From Leptolinea sp. (GTDB lineage Bacteria > Chloroflexota > Anaerolineae > Anaerolineales > Anaerolineaceae), in contig JALHEL010000107.1 in the NCBI GenBank assembly GCA_022837205.1, positions 1 to 12,433 on the forward strand: a stretch of 12,433 nucleotides of DNA, in the 5' to 3' direction. The notes beneath the pieces are model-generated. The model did no database searches. It was not told the DNA's origin and saw nothing but the letters and a program-made list of their open reading frames with translations. Positions 6,714 to 12,433 of this stretch are shown here, piece by piece. The position numbers and the translations under genes were made by a program. How positions within the stretch are numbered: position 1 is the stretch's first letter; each line of letters opens with the position of its first letter.

Positions 6714-7381
6714 GAATTTTCCTGTATAAGGATCCCTTTTTCAAGTTTTATAAAATTTGTTGCCAGGCTCTTTAGTGTCTCCGGTTCATGGGAGGTAATC
6801 AGAATCGCTTTGGATAAGGATTTCTGCTCAAGTATGACCTCATTCAGCATGGTTCGACTTTTTTGATCCAACCCGGTATACGGTTCATCCATTAAAAATA
6901 AAATCGGCCGGATCAAGAGAGCTTTGCAGATGGAAAGCCGTTGCTGCATCCCGCGTGAATAAGTCCGTACCGGATCGTGAACTCTGGCGCTTAAGTCAAA
7001 TCGATCCAAAAGCTCGAGGATCGTTTGATGATTTGTTTTGATACCGTACAGCCCCGCGGTAAATCGCAGGTTATCAAGCGCATCCAAGTCGCCGTATGCC
7101 ATCAATTGATGGTTAACTGAACCGATCATTTTTCGATAAGAAGGAGAATTATACGAATCTTCTCCGTTTATCCGAATAAAATCGAACTCATCGGGTTTCA
7201 ATGTTCCGGCGAGAATTTTCAGCAGAGTGCTTTTACCGACTCCGTTATCACCCTGAAGAACTGTACAATCACCCGGTTTCAGGTCCAGTGAAATCGATTT
7301 TAAAACCGTCCTCGGACCGAATTTTTTTCGAATACCGGAAACGGATAAAATAGGCTGTGAAATATCTGTCGTTCTATTCAT
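6710..7381 (-). CDS. ccmA: Haem exporter ATP-binding protein CcmA
   Basis: This is the cytoplasmic ABC ATPase that works with CcmB to drive release of holo-CcmE from CcmC and CcmD. At 223 residues it is close to the family size. Walker A is GDNGVGKST (44-52), the Q-loop glutamine is Q92 in VNHQ, the signature is YSRGMQQR (141-148), Walker B is ILFLMDEP (160-167), and the switch histidine is H198 in TSHE. The signature has S-R-G-M rather than the general S-G-G form, which is common in CcmA. The ATG at 7381 lies 10 nt after a 32-codon membrane-protein gene. The stop overlaps the ccmB start as ATGA, showing coupling. All catalytic residues are present. Confidence 0.93.
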   Translation of the reverse strand: MNRTTDISQPILSVSGIRKKFGPRTVLKSISLDLKPGDCTVLQGDNGVGKSTLLKILAGTLKPDEFDFIRINGEDSYNSPSYRKMIGSVNHQLMAYGDLDALDNLRFTAGLYGIKTNHQTILELLDRFDLSARVHDPVRTYSRGMQQRLSICKALLIRPILFLMDEPYTGLDQKSRTMLNEVILEQKSLSKAILITSHEPETLKSLATNFIKLEKGILIQENS

Positions 7382-7391
7382 TGAGTGAGAA

Positions 7392-7490
7392 TTATTTATT
7401 CGAATCTTTCAAAAAGGGCCAGATCAAAAAAAGACTTGTTCCGACAGCCAGAATAATCCAAACAGCTAATTCAAAGAATTTCGATTCCAT
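7392..7490 (-). CDS. 32-residue single-span membrane protein, possible CcmI N-terminal remnant
   Basis: This small ORF lies between the glycosylase (15 nt upstream) and ccmA (10 nt downstream). The ATG at 7490 has AAGGA about nine bases before it. The product is M-E-S-K, then a hydrophobic helix from about residue 5 to 27 (containing VWIILAVGTSLFLIW), then PFLKDSNK. The pattern of one N-terminal helix ending in W-P-hydrophobic-L-basic resembles the start of CcmI/CycH, the System I chaperone that recruits apocytochrome. The TPR part of that protein is absent. Good spacing, a ribosome binding site and operon fit support real translation. Length gives little statistical weight, so the family link is inference. 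Confidence 0.55.
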   Translation of the reverse strand: MESKFFELAVWIILAVGTSLFLIWPFLKDSNK

Positions 7491-7505
7491 TGTTTCAGAT
7501 CCTTT

Positions 7506-7997
7506 TTACAACCATGGAAGAATCGCATCATATGCTCGTACTAATTCATCCAATGAGATTTTACAATTTGCCGGACTCGGTGAAGGAAGGTAATTCGACG
7601 GGACCGCCGTCCTTGGGTAAATTAATTTCCGATAAAGATGAAAAGATTTTTTACCGGTAGAAAATATGGCTTTCACCTCGCTCTGCAGTAATATTTTTTC
7701 GATCGGGTTAGGCTTGGGATTTCTGATACTGCCATCATCGGCGCCGGTAATTTCGCAGGATGCGATGACGTCCCATAAAGCGATTCGATTTGAAATAAGC
7801 ATTTCTTTTTTTTCGTTAATTGATTCCGGAAAGTTCCAATTAAGAACACGGCTGATTACTTTCCAGAACCGATTTTGCGGATGTCCATAGAAAAAACCCG
7901 ATTCCCTTGACTTTGGAGAAGGAAATGTCCCGAGAATCAAAATGCGCGAATTTTGATCATATACCGGCGGAATGGGGTGAAAGAGCACTTCGTTCAT
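7506..7997 (-). CDS. DNA-deoxyinosine (hypoxanthine/uracil) glycosylase, UDG superfamily family 6 type
   Basis: The protein belongs to the UDG superfamily group known as hypoxanthine-DNA glycosylase (TIGR04274 type). These enzymes remove deaminated adenine from DNA and start base-excision repair. From ATG 7997 it has 163 residues, the usual size. It shows the opening HPIPPVYDQNSRILILGTFPSPKSRE (residues 7-32), the GHPQNRFW motif at 38-45 with N42 at the expected catalytic position, LWDVIASCEI (74-83) and the closing LPSPSPAN loop (137-144). The frame is open to 8081, but the added 28 residues only re-read the ccmF end. The ATG at 7997 overlaps the ccmF stop as ATGA and starts right at the family N-terminus. 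A DNA-repair enzyme inside a cytochrome c maturation operon is unexpected. Substrate preference cannot be read from the sequence. Confidence 0.9.
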   Translation of the reverse strand: MNEVLFHPIPPVYDQNSRILILGTFPSPKSRESGFFYGHPQNRFWKVISRVLNWNFPESINEKKEMLISNRIALWDVIASCEITGADDGSIRNPKPNPIEKILLQSEVKAIFSTGKKSFHLYRKLIYPRTAVPSNYLPSPSPANCKISLDELVRAYDAILPWL

Positions 7998-10036
7998 GAA
8001 CTCGTTTTTTCTTTTCTCAACGAAGTTGCATATGCAAGTATTCCGCCGAGGCAAAGGAGAATTCCACCGATCCAAAGCCAATTTATGAGCGGATTATAGA
8101 ATATTGTGACGGCAACTTGTTGCTTTTCAGCGGAAGTTTCCGAATCCGTCAGAATCAGATATAAATCATCCTTTAGATCGGATTTAATACCCGGAATTGT
8201 TGTCATCTGTTGACTTGTTTCATAATATTTCTGTTTGGGGTAGACAGTCGTAATATTTTTGCCGTTTTGAAAGATGTCAAATTCGGCTGTTGTTAAATAT
8301 CCTTCGAGTGTGTCTTCTTTGGTGACACGGTTGAATGTCAGTTCAAATCCGGAGAAAGAGCGGGTATCGTTCGGTTTGAATGTAAATTGAGTTTCTTTCT
8401 GGAAAAATTCAATCCCGATGATGCCTACCGCCATAAGAAGAATACTTCCGTGAATCAGACAGGTTGATAATCGAGGTCGACGGAATGAAAACTGTGAAAA
8501 TAATCTGACAAATGAAAATTGTCTGTGATCTTTATTTATAACAAAAGCATGATCGATCCAGTCGAAGAGATATACCGATATCGAAAAAACGAGAACCCAA
8601 ATCGAAATGATCCTCAACGGTTGAGTAACGGCCAGATTGATGCAAATCCAACCGGTTACAACAGCAGACAGGGCCAAAAGAAGAAAGAAAATCTTTCGGA
8701 TCTTTTGAGTGAACGGAACTCCCCAAGAAGTCAGCGGAAAGCATCCCGTCAGGAAAACCAGAATCAGAAATAACGGTCCGGTAGCCGAAGTGTAATAATC
8801 CGCTCCAATTGAAATCGTTTTTTCCGAAAAAAGCGCGGAAATATTCGGGACCAGAATTCCCCATAAACAAAATGCGGCGATTACAAAAAGTACGACAATC
8901 ATCGCTGTAATAAAAAACTCTCGGGTCTGAATCGTCTGTTCAAAAGATAATTTTCTTAAGACGGTTTGGGAGGCAAAGTTTTTACGCGCGATCAATAATA
9001 TAACAACTACGGTTATCAAAGAAACCGCCAAATATAAAATCAGGTATTGTGATAAAGGACTCGCCGAAAAAGCATGAACGGAAGCGATCAATCCGGATCG
9101 CGTAACGAAAGTGGAAAAAACGATTGATAGTGCGGTCAGCAATCCAGAGACGGCTACCCAGGCCTTATATCTACCTGTTTTTCTGAAACCGATCATTGCA
9201 TGAATGTAAGCTGTCAAAAGTAAAAAAGGAATTAGGGCACTGACCTCGACCGGATCCCAACCCCAATATCCGCCCCAACCGAGAACATCATACGCCCATC
9301 GAGATCCTAAGATCAATCCGATTGCCAGAAAAATCCATGCGAACAGAAACCATGAGTGAGTTTTTCGGATCCAATCAAAATGATCGGGTTTGTGAATTAA
9401 AGCGCTTAATTCATAGGCTGCCGGAATGAAAACCCCGATAAATCCCAAATAAAGTGCCGGCGGATGAAGAACCATACCGAAATGCCGTAATAAGGGATTC
9501 ATTCCCATACCATCGGCGGGTTGATAAGAAACGGTACCGGAAATCTGCGAAAAAGCGGTATAAACTTTCCCGTTTAAATTGTTTAACCAAAAACGATTAA
9601 AAGGGTTGCTCCCGAAGAGATTTAAAACATTGAAGAATCCGATATTTAAGAGCAGCAGAATAGCAGCTGTCGGGAATAGCGGATCATCCGTCTTGACGCT
9701 TTTTAATGTCCAAACGAACAAGAAAATTGAAAAAAGCCAGGTCCAAAAAAGGAGCGATCCGGATTGTTTCCCCCATAAAGCCGCTATCCGGAGGTAAAAA
9801 GGTTGGGCATTATTAACCGTTTCAAATACATATTCGAAACGATAATCTTTCCGAATCAAAGGAATCAATAAAGCGATAACCGAAATACTGAGCAGCGGAA
9901 AAAGGATCAAACAAGCTTGACGACCGCTGCTCAGCCATTTTTTTGATTTCCGAACGGATCCGATCATCAGCGCCGCGACTCCGTAGATTTCAGCGAACAG
10001 GGCAAAGACTAATGAAGAATATCCTAAGGTTGCCAT
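7994..10036 (-). CDS. ccmF: Cytochrome c haem lyase component CcmF
   Basis: CcmF takes haem from holo-CcmE and joins it to apocytochrome c outside the membrane. It has 680 residues, many membrane spans, and a C-terminal outside domain from about 545 to 645 before the last helix. The WWD motif is GWGGYWGWDPVE (253-264). Four histidines match the conserved haem ligands of the family: H191 (HPPALYLG), H279 (YIHA), H321 (SVHAF) and H529 (CLIHGS). The first two-thirds also carries the typical YLRIAALWGKQSGSLLFW segment. The ATG at 10036 is one base after the ccmE stop, with GGAG inside the end of ccmE. The stop overlaps the glycosylase start. The gene is intact. In variant System I* sets lacking CcmH, CcmF has to act without that partner. 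Confidence 0.97.
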   Translation of the reverse strand: MATLGYSSLVFALFAEIYGVAALMIGSVRKSKKWLSSGRQACLILFPLLSISVIALLIPLIRKDYRFEYVFETVNNAQPFYLRIAALWGKQSGSLLFWTWLFSIFLFVWTLKSVKTDDPLFPTAAILLLLNIGFFNVLNLFGSNPFNRFWLNNLNGKVYTAFSQISGTVSYQPADGMGMNPLLRHFGMVLHPPALYLGFIGVFIPAAYELSALIHKPDHFDWIRKTHSWFLFAWIFLAIGLILGSRWAYDVLGWGGYWGWDPVEVSALIPFLLLTAYIHAMIGFRKTGRYKAWVAVSGLLTALSIVFSTFVTRSGLIASVHAFSASPLSQYLILYLAVSLITVVVILLIARKNFASQTVLRKLSFEQTIQTREFFITAMIVVLFVIAAFCLWGILVPNISALFSEKTISIGADYYTSATGPLFLILVFLTGCFPLTSWGVPFTQKIRKIFFLLLALSAVVTGWICINLAVTQPLRIISIWVLVFSISVYLFDWIDHAFVINKDHRQFSFVRLFSQFSFRRPRLSTCLIHGSILLMAVGIIGIEFFQKETQFTFKPNDTRSFSGFELTFNRVTKEDTLEGYLTTAEFDIFQNGKNITTVYPKQKYYETSQQMTTIPGIKSDLKDDLYLILTDSETSAEKQQVAVTIFYNPLINWLWIGGILLCLGGILAYATSLRKEKTSS

Positions 10037-10037
10037 C

Positions 10038-10532
10038 TTATTGCATCGCTCCTTCGTATTTTGTCGGGCATTTTAATAAGAGCTCATCCGCCATAAATAC
10101 ATTATCGTTGTTGATTGTTCCGGTCAGGATTGCTTGGGCTTGATCTTTTAACAAATCAGGCTTCGGACCGGTGTAAAGAACTTTCAGATGAGCGGCGGAA
10201 GGATCATTAACCGCTTCGGCTAATGCCTTTGCCATTCCGCCGTTTTCTTCGATTGCTTTATGGTCAGCAGAAATATTTGCCACTTCAAATGAAACGGATC
10301 CATCCGTCTCCGAGACTTTGATGGTGTCTCCGATAACCGCGCCCGAAACTCGAACCGACTTATTCGCATACTGTTGGCGATTTGCAAGAAGTTCATCTAC
10401 GGTAATGAAATATTGCGCGTTATTGATTGTTGAGGAAATAAGCAGGTAAAGAACTCCGCCGATGATTGCGGTCAGACTGATTACAACTTTCCAGTTAATT
10501 CTTTTTGCCGGGCGATTATTTTTTTCTGTCAT
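10038..10532 (-). CDS. ccmE: Haem chaperone CcmE, CxxxY variant
   Basis: CcmE binds haem covalently at the outer face of the membrane and carries it from CcmC to CcmF. From ATG 10532 it has 164 residues: a short basic N-terminus, one membrane anchor (about 14-34), then the OB-fold domain starting YFITVDELLANRQQYANKSV. The usual haem-binding H in HxxxY is replaced: the motif is C155-P-T-K-Y159 in LLLKCPTKYEG. Such CxxxY CcmE proteins are known from archaea, Desulfovibrio and others with System I* that lack CcmG and CcmH. I chose 10532 because the purine-rich GGGGGAAGA lies just before it; the ATG at 10592 would add 20 residues unlike the family. It is the first gene of the operon. Confidence 0.95.
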   Translation of the reverse strand: MTEKNNRPAKRINWKVVISLTAIIGGVLYLLISSTINNAQYFITVDELLANRQQYANKSVRVSGAVIGDTIKVSETDGSVSFEVANISADHKAIEENGGMAKALAEAVNDPSAAHLKVLYTGPKPDLLKDQAQAILTGTINNDNVFMADELLLKCPTKYEGAMQ

Positions 10533-10582
10533 TTCTTCCCCCGAAAAGAAGGCATTTTTGAAGACTTTATTAAACAGACATA

Positions 10583-10591
10583 ATTTTATCA
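10583..10591 (-). promoter_or_regulatory. Predicted extended -10 promoter for the ccm operon
   Basis: On the minus strand the bases read TGATAAAAT, a TATAAT-like box (TAAAAT, 10588-10583) with the extended TGn element, 50 bp before the ccmE ATG. No convincing -35 is at 16-18 bp. A TTGACT at 10648-10643 is too far away (54 bp) to pair with it. This is a weak prediction. Confidence 0.35.
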
Positions 10592-10694
10592 TTCTTGAGT
10601 ATTTCTCTTTCCCGATTAAAGGGAGATTATGCAGATTTTCGGAGTCAACTATAAAACATGCAGGTAAAAATTCAAAAATTTTCGGTCCTTTTCC

Positions 10695-10723
10695 TTGACG
10701 CTTTTTTTTATGAGTGATAAAAA
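10695..10723 (+). promoter_or_regulatory. Predicted sigma-70-type promoter for the cold-shock gene
   Basis: TTGACG (10695-10700) and TAAAAA (10718-10723) are 17 bp apart, and TGA precedes the -10 as an extended element. Transcription would begin near 10730, giving a leader of about 100 nt before csp that carries a short upstream ORF. The spacer contains a run of eight T. It lies in the 264-bp divergent gap shared with the ccm promoter. Confidence 0.6.
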
Positions 10724-10796
10724 TATTAACGTTTGAAAAGAACCCTCAAATTTTTCTTTTCAGTACGATAAAACATAAGGCGGAGGGGTTGCCAAA

Positions 10797-10832
10797 ATGG
10801 AATTAAGAAAACAATCGGAGTTAATAAAATGA
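10797..10832 (+). CDS. Upstream ORF of 11 codons, overlapping the csp start
   Basis: An ATG at 10797, with a strong GGAGGGG site (10782-10788) upstream, opens a reading frame of eleven codons (M-E-L-R-K-Q-S-E-L-I-K). It ends with TGA at 10830-10832, so stop and csp start overlap as ATGA. The csp ribosome binding site (CGGAG, 10816-10820) lies inside it. The arrangement is what a leader peptide coupling translation to csp would look like. Short ORFs arise by chance, so this rests on the strong ribosome binding site and the exact overlap. Confidence 0.45.
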   Translation: MELRKQSELIK

Positions 10833-11044
10833 GTGAAAGATATGTAGGTACAGTAAAGTGGTTTAATGCTACAAAAGGCTATGGTTTTATCGGTCGAGAC
10901 GGAGATTCTCCGGACGTTTTCGTTCATTTCTCGGAAATCAAGATGGACGGATATAAACGGCTTAATGAAGGACAAAAAGTTGAATTTTCAATTGAAGAAG
11001 GTTCGCGCGGCGCTCAGGCAACCGATGTGAAGGTGATCGAGTAA
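10829..11044 (+). CDS. csp: Cold-shock domain protein (CspA family)
   Basis: This small nucleic-acid chaperone binds single-stranded RNA and DNA and melts RNA structure, in the cold or during general growth. It has 71 residues, one cold-shock domain, and both RNA-binding motifs: RNP1 as KGYGFIG (about 16-22) and RNP2 as VFVHFS (30-35). It begins with the family GTVKWFNATKGYGFI. It has its own promoter, a leader of about 100 nt with an overlapping upstream ORF, and a strong terminator directly after it, so it is a single-gene unit on the plus strand, divergent from the ccm operon. A structured leader could mediate temperature control, as in other csp genes, but I see no proof of it here. Confidence 0.97.
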   Translation: MSERYVGTVKWFNATKGYGFIGRDGDSPDVFVHFSEIKMDGYKRLNEGQKVEFSIEEGSRGAQATDVKVIE

Positions 11045-11060
11045 GATAAAGGAAAATTTT

Positions 11061-11097
11061 AGAGACTGCTCCGGAAATGAGCAGTCTCTTTTTTTTT
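11061..11097 (+). terminator. Intrinsic terminator after csp
   Basis: An 11-bp perfect stem, AGAGACTGCTC (11061-11071) with GAGCAGTCTCT (11079-11089), encloses a 7-nt loop and runs into nine T (11089-11097). It stands 17 nt after the csp stop, and the stop codon of the convergent gene lies 5 nt beyond it. On the minus strand the T-tract after the stem is poor, so it mainly serves csp. Confidence 0.93.
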
Positions 11098-11101
11098 AGA
11101 A

Positions 11102-11779
11102 TCAAGAAATATTAAAAATGGGGTAATCCGGAATATTCGTATCTCTTTTGATGTAATAGCCGATGATTCGAATATATTCTCCGATGACATTTTTCCATCC
11201 GTCCGCAGAAAGCCACCATAATTTCGGATTTATTTCGGACTCCGACACTCCGTAATATTGGACGGAATAATTTGTGTTGGAAAAAGTATCGTCAAAAATC
11301 GTTTTTACGCGACGAGTATGCCATGCATCCGTGACAATAATAACCGAATTCGCATGCAGATTAACCATTCCTTCGATAATTGCGGTCCCTTCCTGCCCGG
11401 TGTTTTTTGCGACAAAATCGACTTGATGAATCGCACCCTCCGGAACATCCAGCTCTTTCAACATCTCGATCTGCAATTGTGTATAAGGAATATTATATTC
11501 TCCGTAAGTACGACCGGTATTGGTTAATAAAATGGTTTCGGAATACCCTTCTTTATAAAGTTCGGCAGCGGCTTTTAACCGAACGGTATCATTTCCGCTT
11601 AATACGACAATCAAATCGGCACGGTTCAATTCCGAATCAATCGTCAAGTATTCACCGGCAAGCGAAAGAAAACCCAACAAAACGGCAATAATAATCAGAA
11701 GGATTATCCATTTTCGAATATTCTTTTTCCTTTGAATGACAGGTTGATTGTTCTCGGTTTCAGACGAACCCATACTCAT
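11102..11779 (-). CDS. DUF218 family (YdcF/SanA/ElyC-like) membrane-anchored protein
   Basis: This 225-residue protein has a basic, Asn/Gln-rich N-terminus, one membrane helix (about 23-42) and an outside DUF218 domain. The domain shows LIVVLSGNDTVRLKAAAELY (56-75), the acid-containing NTGQEG (126-131), VTDAWHTRR (149-157) and the closing WWLSADGWKNVIGEYIR (188-204) with E201. Members of this family take part in cell-envelope functions such as vancomycin resistance at high temperature (SanA) or lipid-carrier metabolism (ElyC). The exact reaction is not established for this one. ATG codons at 11779 and 11773 are both possible starts; neither has a strong ribosome binding site. It lies 13 nt after the PLP enzyme gene and is probably co-transcribed with it. 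Confidence 0.88.
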   Translation of the reverse strand: MSMGSSETENNQPVIQRKKNIRKWIILLIIIAVLLGFLSLAGEYLTIDSELNRADLIVVLSGNDTVRLKAAAELYKEGYSETILLTNTGRTYGEYNIPYTQLQIEMLKELDVPEGAIHQVDFVAKNTGQEGTAIIEGMVNLHANSVIIVTDAWHTRRVKTIFDDTFSNTNYSVQYYGVSESEINPKLWWLSADGWKNVIGEYIRIIGYYIKRDTNIPDYPIFNIS

Positions 11780-11792
11780 TTGATCGTATTGA

Positions 11793-12433
11793 TTAAAGTT
11801 GCCGAAGCGAATTCGCCATTCTCTCCAACGCTTCTTTCAGAATTTTCCGCGGTGTTCCAAAATTCAACCGGACGAATTTTTCGTAGTCGGGACCAAACGG
11901 AATGCCTTCGTTTAATCCGACTTTAGCATTTTCCTCGAAGAATTTCTGAGGATCTCCGGGAATACCCGTCTGCGAACAATCCAACCAAGCCAAAAAAGTT
12001 GCTTGAATTTCGGTTGTTTTTATAGACGGCATTTCCCGACTGATGAAATTCAACAAAAAATCACGGTTTCCTTCCAAATATGTTTTCATTTGAGAGAGCC
12101 ATTCCGCACCTTCCTGATAAGCCGCTATTCCGGCTTCCTGTGAAAGACAGGTCACCCCGCTGCAAAAACCGTTGAGTGCTTTGAGATATTTCTTATGAAT
12201 TTCCGGATTCGGAATAATCGCGACCGAACAAGAGAGCCCCGGAATATTAAATGTTTTGCTGGGGGCGATAAAGGTTATGGAACGATTCTCGAGTTCTTTG
12301 TCCAGAGAAGCGATCGGAGTATGACGGTAACCGTTGTAAACAATATCACTGTGAATCTCATCCGAGCAGATGATCAAGTCATGTTTCAGGCAAATTTCTC
12401 CCAATCGGGTCAGCTCAGCCGGCGTAAAAACCC
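11793..12433 (-). CDS. PLP-dependent aminotransferase / C-S lyase, MalY/PatB type (partial, C-terminal half)
   Basis: This is a fold-type I pyridoxal-phosphate enzyme, cut by the window edge: the last 212 or so residues are present, with the N-terminal half missing. The PLP-ring aspartate is in ICSDEIHSDIVY, the Schiff-base lysine in APSKTFNIPGL, and the substrate-carboxylate arginine in FVRLNFGTPR near the end. These motif forms match the MalY/PatB group of cystathionine beta-lyases (C-S lyases) more than general aspartate aminotransferases. They cleave cystathionine or cysteine-type substrates to a thiol, pyruvate and ammonia. The reading continues unbroken to base 12433, beginning with VFTPAELTRLGEIC. 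The stop is 13 nt before the DUF218 gene. The exact substrate is not certain. Confidence 0.9.
   Translation of the reverse strand, partial: VFTPAELTRLGEICLKHDLIICSDEIHSDIVYNGYRHTPIASLDKELENRSITFIAPSKTFNIPGLSCSVAIIPNPEIHKKYLKALNGFCSGVTCLSQEAGIAAYQEGAEWLSQMKTYLEGNRDFLLNFISREMPSIKTTEIQATFLAWLDCSQTGIPGDPQKFFEENAKVGLNEGIPFGPDYEKFVRLNFGTPRKILKEALERMANSLRQL

Noticed and set aside
7998..8081. Upstream start for the glycosylase at 8081
   Set aside because: The extra 28 residues lie wholly in ccmF in another frame. The family N-terminus begins at the ATG at 7997, which overlaps the ccmF stop.
8532..8870. 112-codon minus-strand ORF inside ccmF
   Set aside because: It is out of frame within an intact CcmF coding region and has no family features.
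10533..10592. Upstream ATG for ccmE at 10592
   Set aside because: It would add 20 residues unlike CcmE and lies in or next to the predicted -10 element; 10532 has the better ribosome binding site.
10643..10648. TTGACT on the minus strand as the -35 of the ccm promoter
   Set aside because: The only good -10 (10583-10588) is 54 bp away, and no fitting -10 lies 16-18 bp downstream.
11380..11691. 103-codon plus-strand ORF opposite the DUF218 gene
   Set aside because: It is antisense to a recognised family and has no recognisable domain.

Overview
The window looks like a low-to-middle GC member of the Chloroflexota, most likely class Anaerolineae. The basis is the RNA polymerase beta' N-terminus, whose opening region and long coiled-coil insertion read like Anaerolineae RpoC, plus the general character of the other proteins. 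This is recognition from memory, not a database result. Coding density is high. I see no insertion sequence, phage gene, CRISPR array, tRNA or rRNA.

From about 10.53 kb down to 1.35 kb, everything lies on the minus strand in one tightly packed, operon-like series. In transcription order it is ccmE, ccmF, a hypoxanthine/uracil-DNA glycosylase of the TIGR04274 type, a 32-residue single-span membrane protein, ccmA, ccmB, ccmC, ccmD, a GT-C/PMT-like membrane glycosyltransferase, cytidylate kinase (cmk), and a GAF-PAS-HATPase sensor-kinase-like gene broken into two reading frames. Most junctions overlap or are separated by fewer than 40 nt. The ccm genes encode a cytochrome c maturation (System I) machine. 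CcmABCD make and release haem-loaded CcmE, and CcmF transfers the haem to apocytochrome. CcmE carries CxxxY instead of the usual HxxxY haem-binding motif, and no ccmG or ccmH is visible, so the set fits the reduced System I* variant.

The 5' end of rpoC lies downstream of the kinase, also on the minus strand. It has its own apparent extended -10 promoter and a leader with two perfect inverted repeats, and it is not preceded by rpoB. Only its first 383 codons are in the window.

On the other side, ccmE diverges from a plus-strand cold-shock protein gene. That gene has a good promoter, a roughly 100-nt leader, an 11-codon upstream ORF that overlaps the csp start as ATGA, and a strong intrinsic terminator. 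Convergent with it on the minus strand are a DUF218 (YdcF/SanA-like) membrane protein and the C-terminal half of a MalY/PatB-type PLP enzyme that runs off the window.

The points most worth a second look are: a canonical -1 slippery heptamer at the end of ccmB that leads directly into a TGA overlapping the ccmC start; the CxxxY CcmE; the DNA-repair glycosylase and the tiny CcmI-like membrane protein inside the ccm operon; the frameshifted kinase without a phosphoacceptor H-box; and the csp upstream ORF.
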